From positions 682,001 through 746,000 of the forward strand of contig NZ_CP072014.1 in assembly GCF_017603825.1 (NCBI RefSeq): a stretch of DNA of 64,000 nucleotides, given 5' to 3'. Position 1 is the first letter of the stretch. Each line of letters opens with the position of its first letter. The translations under genes and the position numbers were made by a program. Under the pieces are notes generated by a model that worked only from the letters and a program-made list of their open reading frames with translations, was not told where the DNA came from and did no database searches. Shown here piece after piece: positions 53,299-62,575 of this stretch. The stretch comes from Arthrobacter crystallopoietes. GTDB taxonomy: Bacteria; Actinomycetota; Actinomycetes; Actinomycetales; Micrococcaceae.

Positions 53299-54264
53299 TT
53301 GAAAACCCCGTTGAACAGCGAATTTTTCGATGTAGAAGTCACCGAGACCGAACCTGCGTCCGATTCCATACTGGCGCTGCGGCTTGAACACCCTCGCGGT
53401 GAGGCGCTGCCCTCATGGGAGGCTGGCGCCCATGTGGACGTCATGCTGCCCAACGGCCTGCTGCGCCAATACTCGCTCTGTTCCCGGCCAGAGGATAGCT
53501 TTTGGCGTCTCGGCGTACTGCGGGAGCCGCAGGGACGCGGCGGATCCGCCTGGATACACGACGAACTGCGACCCGGTACCAAATTGCAGGTGCGCGGTCC
53601 CCGGAACAACTTCAGTCTGGACGCTGCACCACGGTATCTCTTTATTGCCGGCGGAATCGGTATCACCCCAATCCTGCCCATGATCCGGCAAGCCGAGGCG
53701 GCAGGCGCGGACTGGAAACTCATCTACCTGGGCAGGAGCCGTACGTCCATGGCGTTCCTGGAGGAACTTGTTGTTTACCACGACCGTGTCCACATCCACA
53801 CGGACGATGTGTCCGGGCTTTTTCCGCTTGAACCGCTCCTCGATGGGCTGGACGCGTCCACCCATGTCTACGCCTGTGGGCCGGGACCGCTGCTGAATGC
53901 CCTCGAGAAACTGACCGGGGACTGGCCAGGACCTAACCGCTACCATTCCGAGCGGTTCGTCTCCCGCCCGGCTACCGACTCCGACTGCAAGACATTGGAC
54001 ACGGAGTTCAGCGTAGAAACGGCAGACGGCACAGAGATCCTGGTCCCCCCAGGCACTTCAGTTTTGGAAGCGCTGCTGGAAAGTGGCATACCCGTTCTTA
54101 ATTCATGCCGCGAAGGCATCTGCGGCACTTGCGAAACCCCGGTGATCTCCGGGGAGATCGACCACCGGGACAGTCTACTGTCAGGGGAAGAACGCCAGGC
54201 GGGGGACACCATGATGATCTGTGTCTCGCGCTGCTTCGGCAAGCGCCTGGTACTAGACATTTAG
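53299..54264 (+). CDS. Phthalate-dioxygenase-reductase-type electron transfer protein
   Basis: The product has 321 residues and a TTG start at 53299 after GAGGAGAA. Domain order is FMN-binding (RQYSLCSRPE), NADH-binding (FIAGGIGITPILPM, ACGPGPLL), and a C-terminal plant-type [2Fe-2S] ferredoxin (SCREGICGTCE, and a later Cys in ICVSR). It passes electrons from NADH to an oxygenase. The P450 at 43923 is the only oxygenase nearby. P450s usually use a separate ferredoxin, so this pairing is an inference. Confidence 0.9.
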   Translation: MKTPLNSEFFDVEVTETEPASDSILALRLEHPRGEALPSWEAGAHVDVMLPNGLLRQYSLCSRPEDSFWRLGVLREPQGRGGSAWIHDELRPGTKLQVRGPRNNFSLDAAPRYLFIAGGIGITPILPMIRQAEAAGADWKLIYLGRSRTSMAFLEELVVYHDRVHIHTDDVSGLFPLEPLLDGLDASTHVYACGPGPLLNALEKLTGDWPGPNRYHSERFVSRPATDSDCKTLDTEFSVETADGTEILVPPGTSVLEALLESGIPVLNSCREGICGTCETPVISGEIDHRDSLLSGEERQAGDTMMICVSRCFGKRLVLDI

Positions 54265-54732
54265 ACCTCCCCGCAGCGACTCCGACACGGCTGGACAGGG
54301 CGGAAACCGATTCCTAGCTTCTATGGTCCTGCCACCCGAAGACTTCCACCAGCTCAGCGATTTCCTCACGTGACCGGCTGAAGGACCTGCCGGCACCGAG
54401 CCGATCCGGGCCGATCCGGGCCGAACCTTACAGCTCGCAGACCATTTTTTCCTGTGAGAATCGGATCCGGTCCGCCGATAGGAATGGTCAGTCAGCGTTC
54501 GAGGAATACACCTTCAGATAATCACGAGGTCTGGTATGCCCAGACCGTGCACGGCCTTCGGGGGCGGGTGCAAGGCTCATCCAAACCTCGCCCGCGACGC
54601 GCTGGGGAACGCCGTCTCCGCTATGGCACCCATACTTCGTAGAGGAGCCGGAGTGCTAACTGCTTATGAGGGCAGTTTCGCCTCGCGTCACATAGAATTC
54701 GGCGCCCCGGCTCAGCGCCGTTCTCGCTTCAT

Positions 54733-54915
54733 TCAGCATTCGCCCGTGGTGAAGGAAGGCGTGGAGCACACCGCCAAACTCTTCCAGGCGTGTGGAACCT
54801 TCTGCTCGGCGAGTATCCTGGTGACTTCCTCCACTTTGCCTGTCCGAATGACCTGTCCGTCCCTGAGGATTTGGACACTCCATCTATGGAGTTCTTCCCA
54901 GTTGTCGAGGGGCAT
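54733..54915 (-). CDS. Possible small ORF or remnant
   Basis: A 60-codon frame begins MPLDNWEELHRWSVQIL with AAGGAAAG about nine bases upstream. Its first 45 residues look protein-like, with an amphipathic pattern; the tail looks random. It may be a short gene or a truncated one. It lies in the 750-bp gap 54265-55017, which otherwise holds only a short tandem repeat of GCCGATCCGG near 54400 and no gene I can support. Confidence 0.3.
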   Translation of the reverse strand: MPLDNWEELHRWSVQILRDGQVIRTGKVEEVTRILAEQKVPHAWKSLAVCSTPSFTTGEC

Positions 54916-55017
54916 AGCTGTGCTCTTTCCTTGGAATTATCCCTCATCGGGGAAATTGTCGTTGGCAAGGGGCAGGTACGGCATGGAACCGGCCTGCACT
55001 GCCGCTCTTCAGAACAA

Positions 55018-56226
55018 TCAGGCGTGCGTTGTTACAACGGCTTGGGCCGAGCGGGCGTGGCGAAGTTCGGTGAGATGGTCAGTGAGCTGTTGGTTCCTTG
55101 CGACATCGGCCACCGTGAGGGCTAGGGCCTTGGCACCGTCGATCATGGCGGTGTCTCCGGTCTGTGAAACAGCGGCTTGGGCAAACTCGATGGTGTGCGG
55201 CACGGCGTCGCAGTTAGCAAAGGTGATACACGGGTGGATGGCGGGTAGGAACTGGGAGATGTTCCCCATGTCCGTGGATCCGCTGCCCATGCCGCCGGTT
55301 GTTTCCAAGGTGTAGCCGAGCTGCTCAATGTTGTTGTCCCAGTAGGCGGCGATATCGTCGTGCTGACGCATCGGGGCGTAAGGAATCTCGGTCTGCTCAA
55401 TCACAACCTGGCAACCGGTTGCGATGGCAGCGCCTTCCAGACAGGACCGGACACGGGCGCTGGCGTCCAGCCAGTCATCTTCGTCGAAGGCCCGTATTTC
55501 GACCTGCAGGTTCGTTTTACCGGGAATGATATTCGTAGCCGCACCCCCGCTGACGACGAACGAGGCGACCACCACAGTGGGCTTGAGCTGCTGGCGCAAC
55601 AGACCGAGCGCAACCTGTGCCAACGTCGCTGCATCGCCCGCGTTGACTCCTTCGTGGGGTGCCGCCGCTGCGTGGGCAGTGCGACCGGTGAAGGTCACGG
55701 CCAGATGCTCATAAGCCTGCGTACGGAAAGATGCACAGGGCGTCTGCGCTCCGGTAGCGCCGTGCACCATGAGGGAGAAATCGGTGTCGTCCCAAGCTCC
55801 TCGCTCGAGCATAAGGATCTTACCGCCGCCCTTTTCTTCTGCCGGAGTGCCGAGGAGCTTAATGCGCAGATTAAGTTCCTCGGCTACCGGTTTGAGGGCC
55901 AGAACCGCGCCCACCGCAGCTCCGGCAATTACATTATGGCCGCAGGCATGGCCGATCCCGGGCAGCGCGTCGTACTCGGCAAGCACCGCCACAGTGCAAT
56001 CACCGTTGCCATATACCGCTTCGACGGCAGTGGGGAGCCCGTAGGCGCTCCGTGTGACGTCAAAGCCGTTGTTCTCCAAAACGTCGGCTATCTCGGCTGC
56101 GGCATGGAACTCCTCGAACGCGAGTTCTGGGCGGTTACCGATGCTCTTGCTCAGCTCGATCAATAAGTGGCTGCATGTCTCTACTGTTCGGATGATGGTT
56201 GCACGGATGTTCTGGTTTGCGTTCAT
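55018..56226 (-). CDS. M20-family amidohydrolase (AbgB-like)
   Basis: The product has 402 residues. ALPGIGHACGHNVIAGAAVG carries two metal-binding His residues, and LLGTPAEEKGGGK the Glu ligand and catalytic Glu. A lid domain covers about 180-290, with VTFTGRTAHAAAAPHEGVNA. Members cut an amide from N-acyl amino acids or p-aminobenzoyl-glutamate. The neighbour is an MFS transporter 39 bases upstream in the same direction. Together they would take up and hydrolyse an N-acyl conjugate. The substrate is unknown. Confidence 0.9.
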   Translation of the reverse strand: MNANQNIRATIIRTVETCSHLLIELSKSIGNRPELAFEEFHAAAEIADVLENNGFDVTRSAYGLPTAVEAVYGNGDCTVAVLAEYDALPGIGHACGHNVIAGAAVGAVLALKPVAEELNLRIKLLGTPAEEKGGGKILMLERGAWDDTDFSLMVHGATGAQTPCASFRTQAYEHLAVTFTGRTAHAAAAPHEGVNAGDAATLAQVALGLLRQQLKPTVVVASFVVSGGAATNIIPGKTNLQVEIRAFDEDDWLDASARVRSCLEGAAIATGCQVVIEQTEIPYAPMRQHDDIAAYWDNNIEQLGYTLETTGGMGSGSTDMGNISQFLPAIHPCITFANCDAVPHTIEFAQAAVSQTGDTAMIDGAKALALTVADVARNQQLTDHLTELRHARSAQAVVTTHA

Positions 56227-56265
56227 GTGGTTCTCCTCAATTCGTGTCTGGTACGTGGATGTTCT

Positions 56266-57738
56266 CTACCGCCGCGCAGCCGCCTCCTCGACGAGCTCAA
56301 ATTCTGCCTCGGCATGCACCGCCGCCGGGGGCCGTGAGATGAAAACGGCACAGACGGCGCCAGCGACATTCAGTGCGGCAAAGACCATCCAGATGATCTG
56401 AAAGGCCTGCATCGAAGGTGCTGTGTTCCCTGAAGACGTACCGGCAGAAGTGACCAGCAGGGTGGTAGATGCGACAAATGCACCGGCGAGGGAACCACCG
56501 ATGGTGCGGGCGGTGTTGTAGACCCCCGACGCTGAGGCTGGCGCCGCAACCGGCGCCCGCTCGATGACCACACCGGGCAGTACCCCCAACACCACACCCA
56601 TACCTATTCCACCGATTGCCAGCCAGAGCGTAAACAGCAGAACCGAGGAAGGCACAAACGCCATGCAGACCAACGCGGCGGCGGAAAGCAAGCAGGCAAG
56701 GACAAGAGCCCGGCTGCGTCCCAGCACCTTTGCAAGGAGGAAAGATGAGAAGGAACCAAGAGTAAGACTTCCGGCTGATACAGCGAGAACAATGCCCACA
56801 CCTGTAGTAGAAAGTCCGGCACCGTAACCCGTTACTGCGGGGTTTGCGCTTAGGAACAACACGGGCGGAGACTGGTTGCCGAACATCGTGACCGCTACCA
56901 GGAAGCCAATAAATATTGGGTTTCCCAGATGAGAGGAGCGGATCGCCGGAAGGTCCACAAGTGGGGATGGTGCCCGGCGTTCCACGCGTAGGAACAGCAC
57001 GAGCGCGAGAATCCCGACCACCAGGGGGATGAGCGCATGCTCAGACAGCCAGCCGCGCTGAGGCGCTTCGGACAGGCCATACATCACACCCACGAGCCCG
57101 GCACCGAGCAGCGCAGCACCTTTCCAGTCGATCATCCTGCTGGCGTCGGGCCGGCCTTCGGGCACGAGCACTCGCACAAGCGGCACGAACAACGCGATGC
57201 CCAACGCGGGAATCAACTGCACCCAGAGAAGCGACCCGATCACGTCCATCGCGACCCCGCCCAACACGCTTCCGGCGGCAACCCCGAACGTAAGCGCACC
57301 TACCATCAATCCGATGTCCTTGTTGGCCGACTTCTGACGGTGCGCTTTCAACAGTGCCATTGCCAGTGGCAGAAACGCAGCCACAGGGCCTTGGACTGCG
57401 GCGCCGAGCAGAACGAACGCAAATGCCGGTGCGAAGGCGACGAGCAATGATCCTGCAGCGGCAAGAGCCACGGAAACGACCAGGAGCCGCTGTTGCCCGA
57501 ACCGGTCCCCCAGCATCGCGATAAGCGGAACGGAAACCGCCGATGACAGCAGGCCCACGGCAAGGACCCAACTGGTGGCCCCGCCGGGCACTTGGAAGAC
57601 GCGCCCGATCTCGCCCAGCAGCGGCACAATCCAGCCCTGTACAAGACCTGAGAAGAACTCCAGTGCAACAAGGACCGGTACGAACAATCGAATGCTTGCG
57701 GCCGTCGTCGTGGACGCCCGCCCCCTGGTCGAACTCAT
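56266..57738 (-). CDS. MFS transporter of the EmrB/QacA (14-helix) type
   Basis: The product has 490 residues and about fourteen helices. GDRFGQQRLLVVSVAL is the motif between TM2 and TM3; the C-terminal half has the extra helix pair of the DHA2 group. It may export a product or import the M20 substrate. The ATG at 57738 follows GGAG; an upstream in-frame start adds 26 residues. It is divergent from the Lrp gene, which probably controls it. Confidence 0.88.
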   Translation of the reverse strand: MSSTRGRASTTTAASIRLFVPVLVALEFFSGLVQGWIVPLLGEIGRVFQVPGGATSWVLAVGLLSSAVSVPLIAMLGDRFGQQRLLVVSVALAAAGSLLVAFAPAFAFVLLGAAVQGPVAAFLPLAMALLKAHRQKSANKDIGLMVGALTFGVAAGSVLGGVAMDVIGSLLWVQLIPALGIALFVPLVRVLVPEGRPDASRMIDWKGAALLGAGLVGVMYGLSEAPQRGWLSEHALIPLVVGILALVLFLRVERRAPSPLVDLPAIRSSHLGNPIFIGFLVAVTMFGNQSPPVLFLSANPAVTGYGAGLSTTGVGIVLAVSAGSLTLGSFSSFLLAKVLGRSRALVLACLLSAAALVCMAFVPSSVLLFTLWLAIGGIGMGVVLGVLPGVVIERAPVAAPASASGVYNTARTIGGSLAGAFVASTTLLVTSAGTSSGNTAPSMQAFQIIWMVFAALNVAGAVCAVFISRPPAAVHAEAEFELVEEAAARR

Positions 57739-57850
57739 AATTCTCTGCTCCTCACACCACACCACCCCTTGGCGGTGATCCAGATTACAGTGACATAAGG
57801 ATTGGCGACCGCGCACAATATGATGAAACTCTTTTGATTTGAGGGGCTTG

Positions 57851-58855
57851 ATGAAGAATTCTCATCCTGACGAGACGGATTTGAAGATTATTAATGCTCT
57901 CCAAATCGAACCAAGGCTGCCGTGGACGTCTTTGGCCAAGGTGATCGGCGTCGATTCGGTGACACTTTCCCGGCGTTGGGACCGCATCTCCGCCGACGGC
58001 GCGGCATGGATCACAGCCATGGCAACCGGGCATTATCGCAGCATCGCGCTCGTGGAGGTGCAGTGCCACCCCGGACAGGTACTCACCACTGCCAAACAGG
58101 CAAGCCTGGATCCAGCTATCCATTCTATTGATCTCACAAGTGGACTCCGGGACATGGTCATTACGCTGTCCACCCGGGACGATGAAGAATTGGCCGACTA
58201 CATCCTCGTCCGGCTGGGAAAGCTGCCCGGCGTCCGGGCGATCCGCACCTACATCGTCAATTCTCCGTTCAAGCTGGGACACCAGTGGACGTTGCGCGCC
58301 TTGACCCATGAGGAGGCCGAACGCATTCCGCGGTACCGTCCGCCGAGGACCGCCGCAGCAAAGATCGTTCCACCGCAGCTCGTAGCCCCGATCGTCAGCG
58401 CGCTCGAAAAGAATGCCCGCGCTACCAACGCCGAGCTATCCGGAATACTTGGCATCAGCCCCCAGCGGGTGAGCGACTCCATTGCCACGATGAGGATGCA
58501 GGGGGTGCTGGAACTCAGGGTGGACATTGCCCAGACGCACTCGAACTGGCCGGTTGTCACCTGGTACTTCCTGCAGGTCCCAAGCTCAACCTTGACCACC
58601 GCAAACAAAGCTCTGCTCAGCATGAACGAGGTACAGTTCGCGGGAGTCGCAACAGGCCAATACAACCTCATTGTGGCGCTAAGCTCACGCAGCAGGTCGG
58701 ACACGCTGGGACAGGAAACGGAGCTCGAGCGGCGACTGCCCGGCGCCCGGATTGTGGATAGGTCCATGGTGATCCGGGTATATAAGCATCTGGGGCACCT
58801 GCTCAACTCCTCGGGCCGCGCTACTGGAGAAATCATTAGCCTGAGCCGCCCCTGA
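57851..58855 (+). CDS. Tandem Lrp/AsnC-family regulator
   Basis: The product has 334 residues, about twice the usual 150 for Lrp. Two HTH-plus-effector halves follow each other: DLKIINALQIEPRLPWTSLA and ALEKNARATNAELSGILGIS, each followed by a RAM/ACT-like part. The first start (57839) is four codons upstream; the ATG at 57851 has GAGGGG before it. It probably responds to an amino-acid-like ligand and regulates the divergent MFS/M20 genes. Confidence 0.87.
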   Translation: MKNSHPDETDLKIINALQIEPRLPWTSLAKVIGVDSVTLSRRWDRISADGAAWITAMATGHYRSIALVEVQCHPGQVLTTAKQASLDPAIHSIDLTSGLRDMVITLSTRDDEELADYILVRLGKLPGVRAIRTYIVNSPFKLGHQWTLRALTHEEAERIPRYRPPRTAAAKIVPPQLVAPIVSALEKNARATNAELSGILGISPQRVSDSIATMRMQGVLELRVDIAQTHSNWPVVTWYFLQVPSSTLTTANKALLSMNEVQFAGVATGQYNLIVALSSRSRSDTLGQETELERRLPGARIVDRSMVIRVYKHLGHLLNSSGRATGEIISLSRP

Positions 58856-59474
58856 CGACAACTTCCGCCTAACACTGCCCTTGTCAGGACTGCCTTCATC
58901 GAAAGGGCGGCAAGTTTCATCCCGCTAAAAGTGAGGAACGGTCCCAGGAGCTTGGGAGGCGCCGGGCGCTCACGAACTGTCCATCAAGCCCCTCGCATAG
59001 CATGCGAGGCCCAGCTATCAATGACGCCAACCGTCAAGGACCTTGCTCTAGTAGGGCGGCACACGCCAAGAAGTACCCGCATCAGCTCTCGGGCGACCCA
59101 TTGCATCGGGGCTGCAATGGTGTCCCGCCTGCTGACCGAAGGCGTTGCAGCCGGCTGATCGATTGAGAAGTCTCAGTCGCGTGTGTCCGCAAATCAGCCC
59201 GGTTTTGAGAAAGCTGGTCATGAAACCCGGGCACTGGCCGCGGTGATCACCTTCAGAATTGGGCACCCGTTCCACACATTGTCCCTCGCCTGTTCGGGTG
59301 GAAGAGCTTGCGCAACAGAATATGCCTAGGTCAAGCGGGATGCCCACTTGCACGATCTCGGTCGGCAGAAATAGCGGGTCAACGACGGCGCCACCAAGGA
59401 CGAACCTGGGTCCGGGACTACCGTGGCAAAGTGGTCGGCTTCACCGGCGATCCGTCTCTCGCTCCCGAGTGCCG
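58856..59474. other. Gene-poor stretch with decayed remnants
   Basis: No intact gene is visible in this 620-bp stretch. One short frame near 59060-59100 reads AKKYPHQLSG, similar to the region before an ABC ATPase signature, and then breaks. Other parts look like noise after decay. I assign nothing here. Confidence 0.5.
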
Positions 59475-59687
59475 TGGAGATGCCGTGGAGATGCCGTATA
59501 CCGGAGTATCTGACTGTGCCAGCATCTGACTGTGCCAGCGCGTCCACATGGGCCCGACCCGGGCCACCTCTTCGCGGGCATCAGACGAGAGTTCCACGTG
59601 GGCCCCGTTACGGGCCGCGGCAATGACGGCGTCGGCGGCGGCACCGGAAGTGCCCAGGACCACGGTGGCAAGCTGTGCCGTTGTCAT
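59475..59687 (-). pseudogene. hutH: 5' fragment of histidine ammonia-lyase gene
   Basis: A start MTTAQLATVVLGTSGAAADA, then VELSSDAREEVARV and a later SDTPVYGIST, resembles the first 70-80 residues of HutH (the VYG-x-STGFG region). Two short tandem duplications break it: a 16-base unit around TGGCACAGTCAGAT, and an 11-base unit GGCATCTCCAC. A base deletion before the first keeps part of the frame. The rest of the gene, including the MIO site, is absent. It begins two bases past the hutU stop. Confidence 0.65.
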
Positions 59688-59689
59688 AG

Positions 59690-60814
59690 TTATTTTCCTT
59701 CGTTCATCGGGATCCGGACGCCACGCTCGGCAGCTACGTCGACGGCACGCTCGTAGCCGGCGTCGGCATGACGGATCACTCCCACGCCCGGATCGTTGGT
59801 GAGCAGGGCGGTGAGCTTGGCCGCTGCGAGCTCAGTGCCGTCGGCCACGGAGACCTGGCCGACATGGATGGAGCGGCCGATACCGACGCCGCCGCCGTGG
59901 TGGATGGAGACCCAGGTGGCGCCGGAGGAAGCAGCGGTCAGCGCGTTCAGCAGCGGCCAGTCGGCAATCGCGTCGGAACCGTCCGCCATGGATTCGGTCT
60001 CACGGTACGGAGAGGCCACGGAACCGGAATCCAGGTGGTCACGGCCGATCACGATCGGCGCCGAAACCTTGCCCTCGGCCACAAGCCGGTTGAACAACAG
60101 CCCGGCCTTCTGGCGCTCGCCGTAGCCCAGCCAGCAGATACGCGCCGGCAGGCCCTCGAACTCGACGTGCTCCTGCGCGGCGTCGATCCAGCGGTGCAGA
60201 TGTTCGTTCTCGGGGAAGATCTCCTTGATCGCCTCGTCCGTAACGCGGATGTCCTCCGGATCACCGGACAGCGCAACCCAGCGGAACGGACCCAAGCCCT
60301 CGCAAAAGAGCGGACGGATGTAGGCGGGGACGAAGCCGGGGAACTCGAACGCGCGGTCGTAGCCGCCCAGGCGCGCCTCGTCGCGGATGGAGTTGCCATA
60401 GTCGAACACCTCGGCGCCGGCGTCCTGGAACTCCACCATCGCCTGCACATGGCGGGCCATGGAGACCTAGGCCTTCTTGGTGAAGACCACCGGATCCGCT
60501 TCAGCCTCGGCATGCCAGTCCTCGACAGCGATGCCTTCGGGCAGGTAGCTCAACGGGTCGTGGGCGGAGGTCTGGTCCGTGACCACGTCCACGGCCAGCT
60601 CGCCGGCCTTGTGCCGGCGCAGGATCTCGGGGAAGACTTCGGCGGCATTGCCGACGAAGCCAACGGACAGTGCGCGCTTGTCGGCCTTGGCAGCCAGCAC
60701 CTTTGCGATAGCGGCGTCGAGGTCGGTCTCAACCGCATCCAGCTAGCGCTTGGAAGCGCGGCGGCGCAGGCGCGTCTCGTCGACGTCGACAATCAGGCAC
60801 GCGCCGCCGTTCAG
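59690..60814 (-). pseudogene. hutU: Urocanate hydratase, truncated and with two amber codons
   Basis: One reading frame from LNGGACLIVDVDETRL to the stop at 59690 covers the last 374 codons of HutU (full length about 550). It includes [45 protein letters not shown] and [20 protein letters not shown] codons interrupt it at 60743-60745 (in ASKR-stop-LDAV, normally a Tyr) and 60467-60469 (in FTKKA-stop-VSMARH). No frameshift is present. The first third is missing; the upstream side joins an unrelated 80-bp stretch and the acyltransferase fragment. HutU hydrates urocanate in histidine breakdown. Confidence 0.85.
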
Positions 60815-60895
60815 CCGACGTCGCGCTCGTTCGAGGCCGACACCACCGCCCCCTGGTGCGTCCGGAATCGCCGGCAACACGCGGGAGGTGGACTT

Positions 60896-61230
60896 ACTCG
60901 ACGCCGATGCTGAACACCATCACGCCGTCCAGCTACAACGGGTTCGGCGTAATGCTGGCGGCGCTGTGCATCTTCACGTCCGTGTTCCACCTGCTCAAAG
61001 ACTGGCACCCGCGCCACGGCTGGCACAGTTCATCTTGGCAATGTCGAGCGCCGCCTTCGGCGCCTTCCTGAGCCACTACCTGATCCTGACCTGGCTCACC
61101 TTCAAGGTCCTCGGCGAAGACGTGCAACCGACGCTGGCCACCATGACCTTCAAGTTCACGGTGGCCACCGCCGGCGCCTTCATCCTCTCCTACTCAGCTA
61201 AGAATCCCCTGGCTGCGCAGGATTTTCGAA
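60896..61230 (+). pseudogene. Broken second copy of the acyltransferase 3' end (right direct repeat)
   Basis: The stretch repeats 42850-43187 in the same orientation, with about nine of ten bases equal by eye. Translation gives TPSSYNGFGVMLAALCIFTS in one frame and LAQFILAMSSAAFGAFLSHY in another, so one base is lost near 61005. It has no start, and the end (PLAAQDFRN) diverges. It marks the right border of the accessory region and adjoins the MFS gene. Confidence 0.85.
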
Positions 61231-61237
61231 ACGGGGC

Positions 61238-62575
61238 CTATTTCATCCCGGCCAAGTCCTGGGTGCGGCCTTCCTTGGTCAGCAGGATGGCTACGGCTGC
61301 CGCAATGAAGGCGACGATCCAAACGGAACCAAGCAGTGTGAGGCTGCCGCCCCCGATCACGAGCAGGCCAGCGGCGATTGCGGGCGTGAAACCGGCGCCG
61401 AAAGTAGAGGCGCTCTGGTAGGACAGGGAGGCCCCGGTGTAACGGACACGGGTGGGGAACAGTTCGGCGGTGAAGGCACCGAAGGGTCCGAAGATCAGGC
61501 CCTGCAGGGCTTGGCCCAGCACCACAGCGACGGTGAAGCCCACTACGGTGCCGCTGTCCACCAACCAAAGAATCGGGAAGGCGCAGAGGGCTGCGGCGAT
61601 AACACCGGTGAGCATAACCGGCTTGCGACCGAACCGATCGCTGAGGCGGGCGCCGATCATGGTGGTGATGACCATACCGAAGGCAGCCAAAGCCTTGGCG
61701 TTGAGGACACCTGTTTTGTCCGCGCCGGCATCGACGGCGTAGGAGACCGCCCATACGGTGACCATGCCCGCGATTGTGTAGACGCTCGTTCCGGCAATGA
61801 TGCCCAAGACCAGGTTTTTCGGATGTTTGGTCAGGACCTCAGTCAGCGGAATTTTCTTTGAATCCGCTTTCGCCTCCAACTGCTGGAACAGCGGAGTCTC
61901 GCTGACCTTCAGCCTGATGACCAGGCCGACGGTCACCAACACGATGCTGATCAGGAACGGAACCCGCCAACCCCAGGCCAGGAACTGGCCATCCGGCAGC
62001 AGCGTGAAGAGACTGACGGCCAAAGTCGCCAGCAGGGCACCCGCCGGCGCACCCATATTGGCGAAACTCGCTGCGAAGCCGCGCTTCTTGTCAGGCGAGT
62101 GTTCCAGTGCCATGAGCATGGCGCCGCCCCATTCGCCGCCGACCGCCAGACCCTGAACCACGCGCAACGTGATGAGCAGGATGGGTGCAATGACGCCGAT
62201 CTGCGCGGTTGTAGGCAGGAGTCCGATCAACGTCGTTGCCACGCCCATGGTCATCATGGAGACGATGAGCACGGTTTTGCGGCCAACGCGGTCACCGAAA
62301 TGGCCGAAGATCGCGCCGCCCAAGGGGCGGGCAACGTAGCCGGCGGCCAGTGTTCCGAAGGAGGCAAAAGCTGCCATGCCCGGGCCGAGATCGGTGAAGA
62401 AGACCTGTCCGAACACGATGGCCGCGGCTGTGGCGTAAAGCAGGAAGTCATAGTATTCGATGGCACTACCGATGAAGCTGGAGGCAAGAATCCTCCGCAT
62501 GTGCTTAGTATTCAGGCTCTCATTGGCTGGAGCCTGATGGCGGGTGTCCATACTGGGTGTCGTCGTCATCGTCAC
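61238..62575 (-). CDS. MHS-family MFS transporter (ProP-like)
   Basis: The product has 445 residues and twelve predicted helices. It has the motif EYYDFLLYATAAAIVFGQVF, typical of the metabolite:H+ symporter family, the TM2-TM3 loop GHFGDRVGRKTVL, and the later SDRFGRKPVML. Members take up dicarboxylates, proline/betaine or shikimate. The ATG overlaps the stop of the metallo-beta-lactamase gene by four bases (62572-62575), so the transporter and the hydrolase act together. Substrate is unknown. Confidence 0.9.
   Translation of the reverse strand: MTMTTTPSMDTRHQAPANESLNTKHMRRILASSFIGSAIEYYDFLLYATAAAIVFGQVFFTDLGPGMAAFASFGTLAAGYVARPLGGAIFGHFGDRVGRKTVLIVSMMTMGVATTLIGLLPTTAQIGVIAPILLITLRVVQGLAVGGEWGGAMLMALEHSPDKKRGFAASFANMGAPAGALLATLAVSLFTLLPDGQFLAWGWRVPFLISIVLVTVGLVIRLKVSETPLFQQLEAKADSKKIPLTEVLTKHPKNLVLGIIAGTSVYTIAGMVTVWAVSYAVDAGADKTGVLNAKALAAFGMVITTMIGARLSDRFGRKPVMLTGVIAAALCAFPILWLVDSGTVVGFTVAVVLGQALQGLIFGPFGAFTAELFPTRVRYTGASLSYQSASTFGAGFTPAIAAGLLVIGGGSLTLLGSVWIVAFIAAAVAILLTKEGRTQDLAGMK

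Noticed and set aside
54536-55315. Plus-strand ORF across the gap after the reductase and into the amidohydrolase
   Set aside because: Its second half is antisense to the M20 gene and the first half shows no domain.
59768-60913. Plus-strand ORF opposite the hutU remnant
   Set aside because: It is open only because it mirrors the hutU frame; no start signal or motif.
42850-61230. Calling the island an integrative element
   Set aside because: No integrase, transposase or short att-like repeat is visible; only the long gene-end repeat supports insertion.
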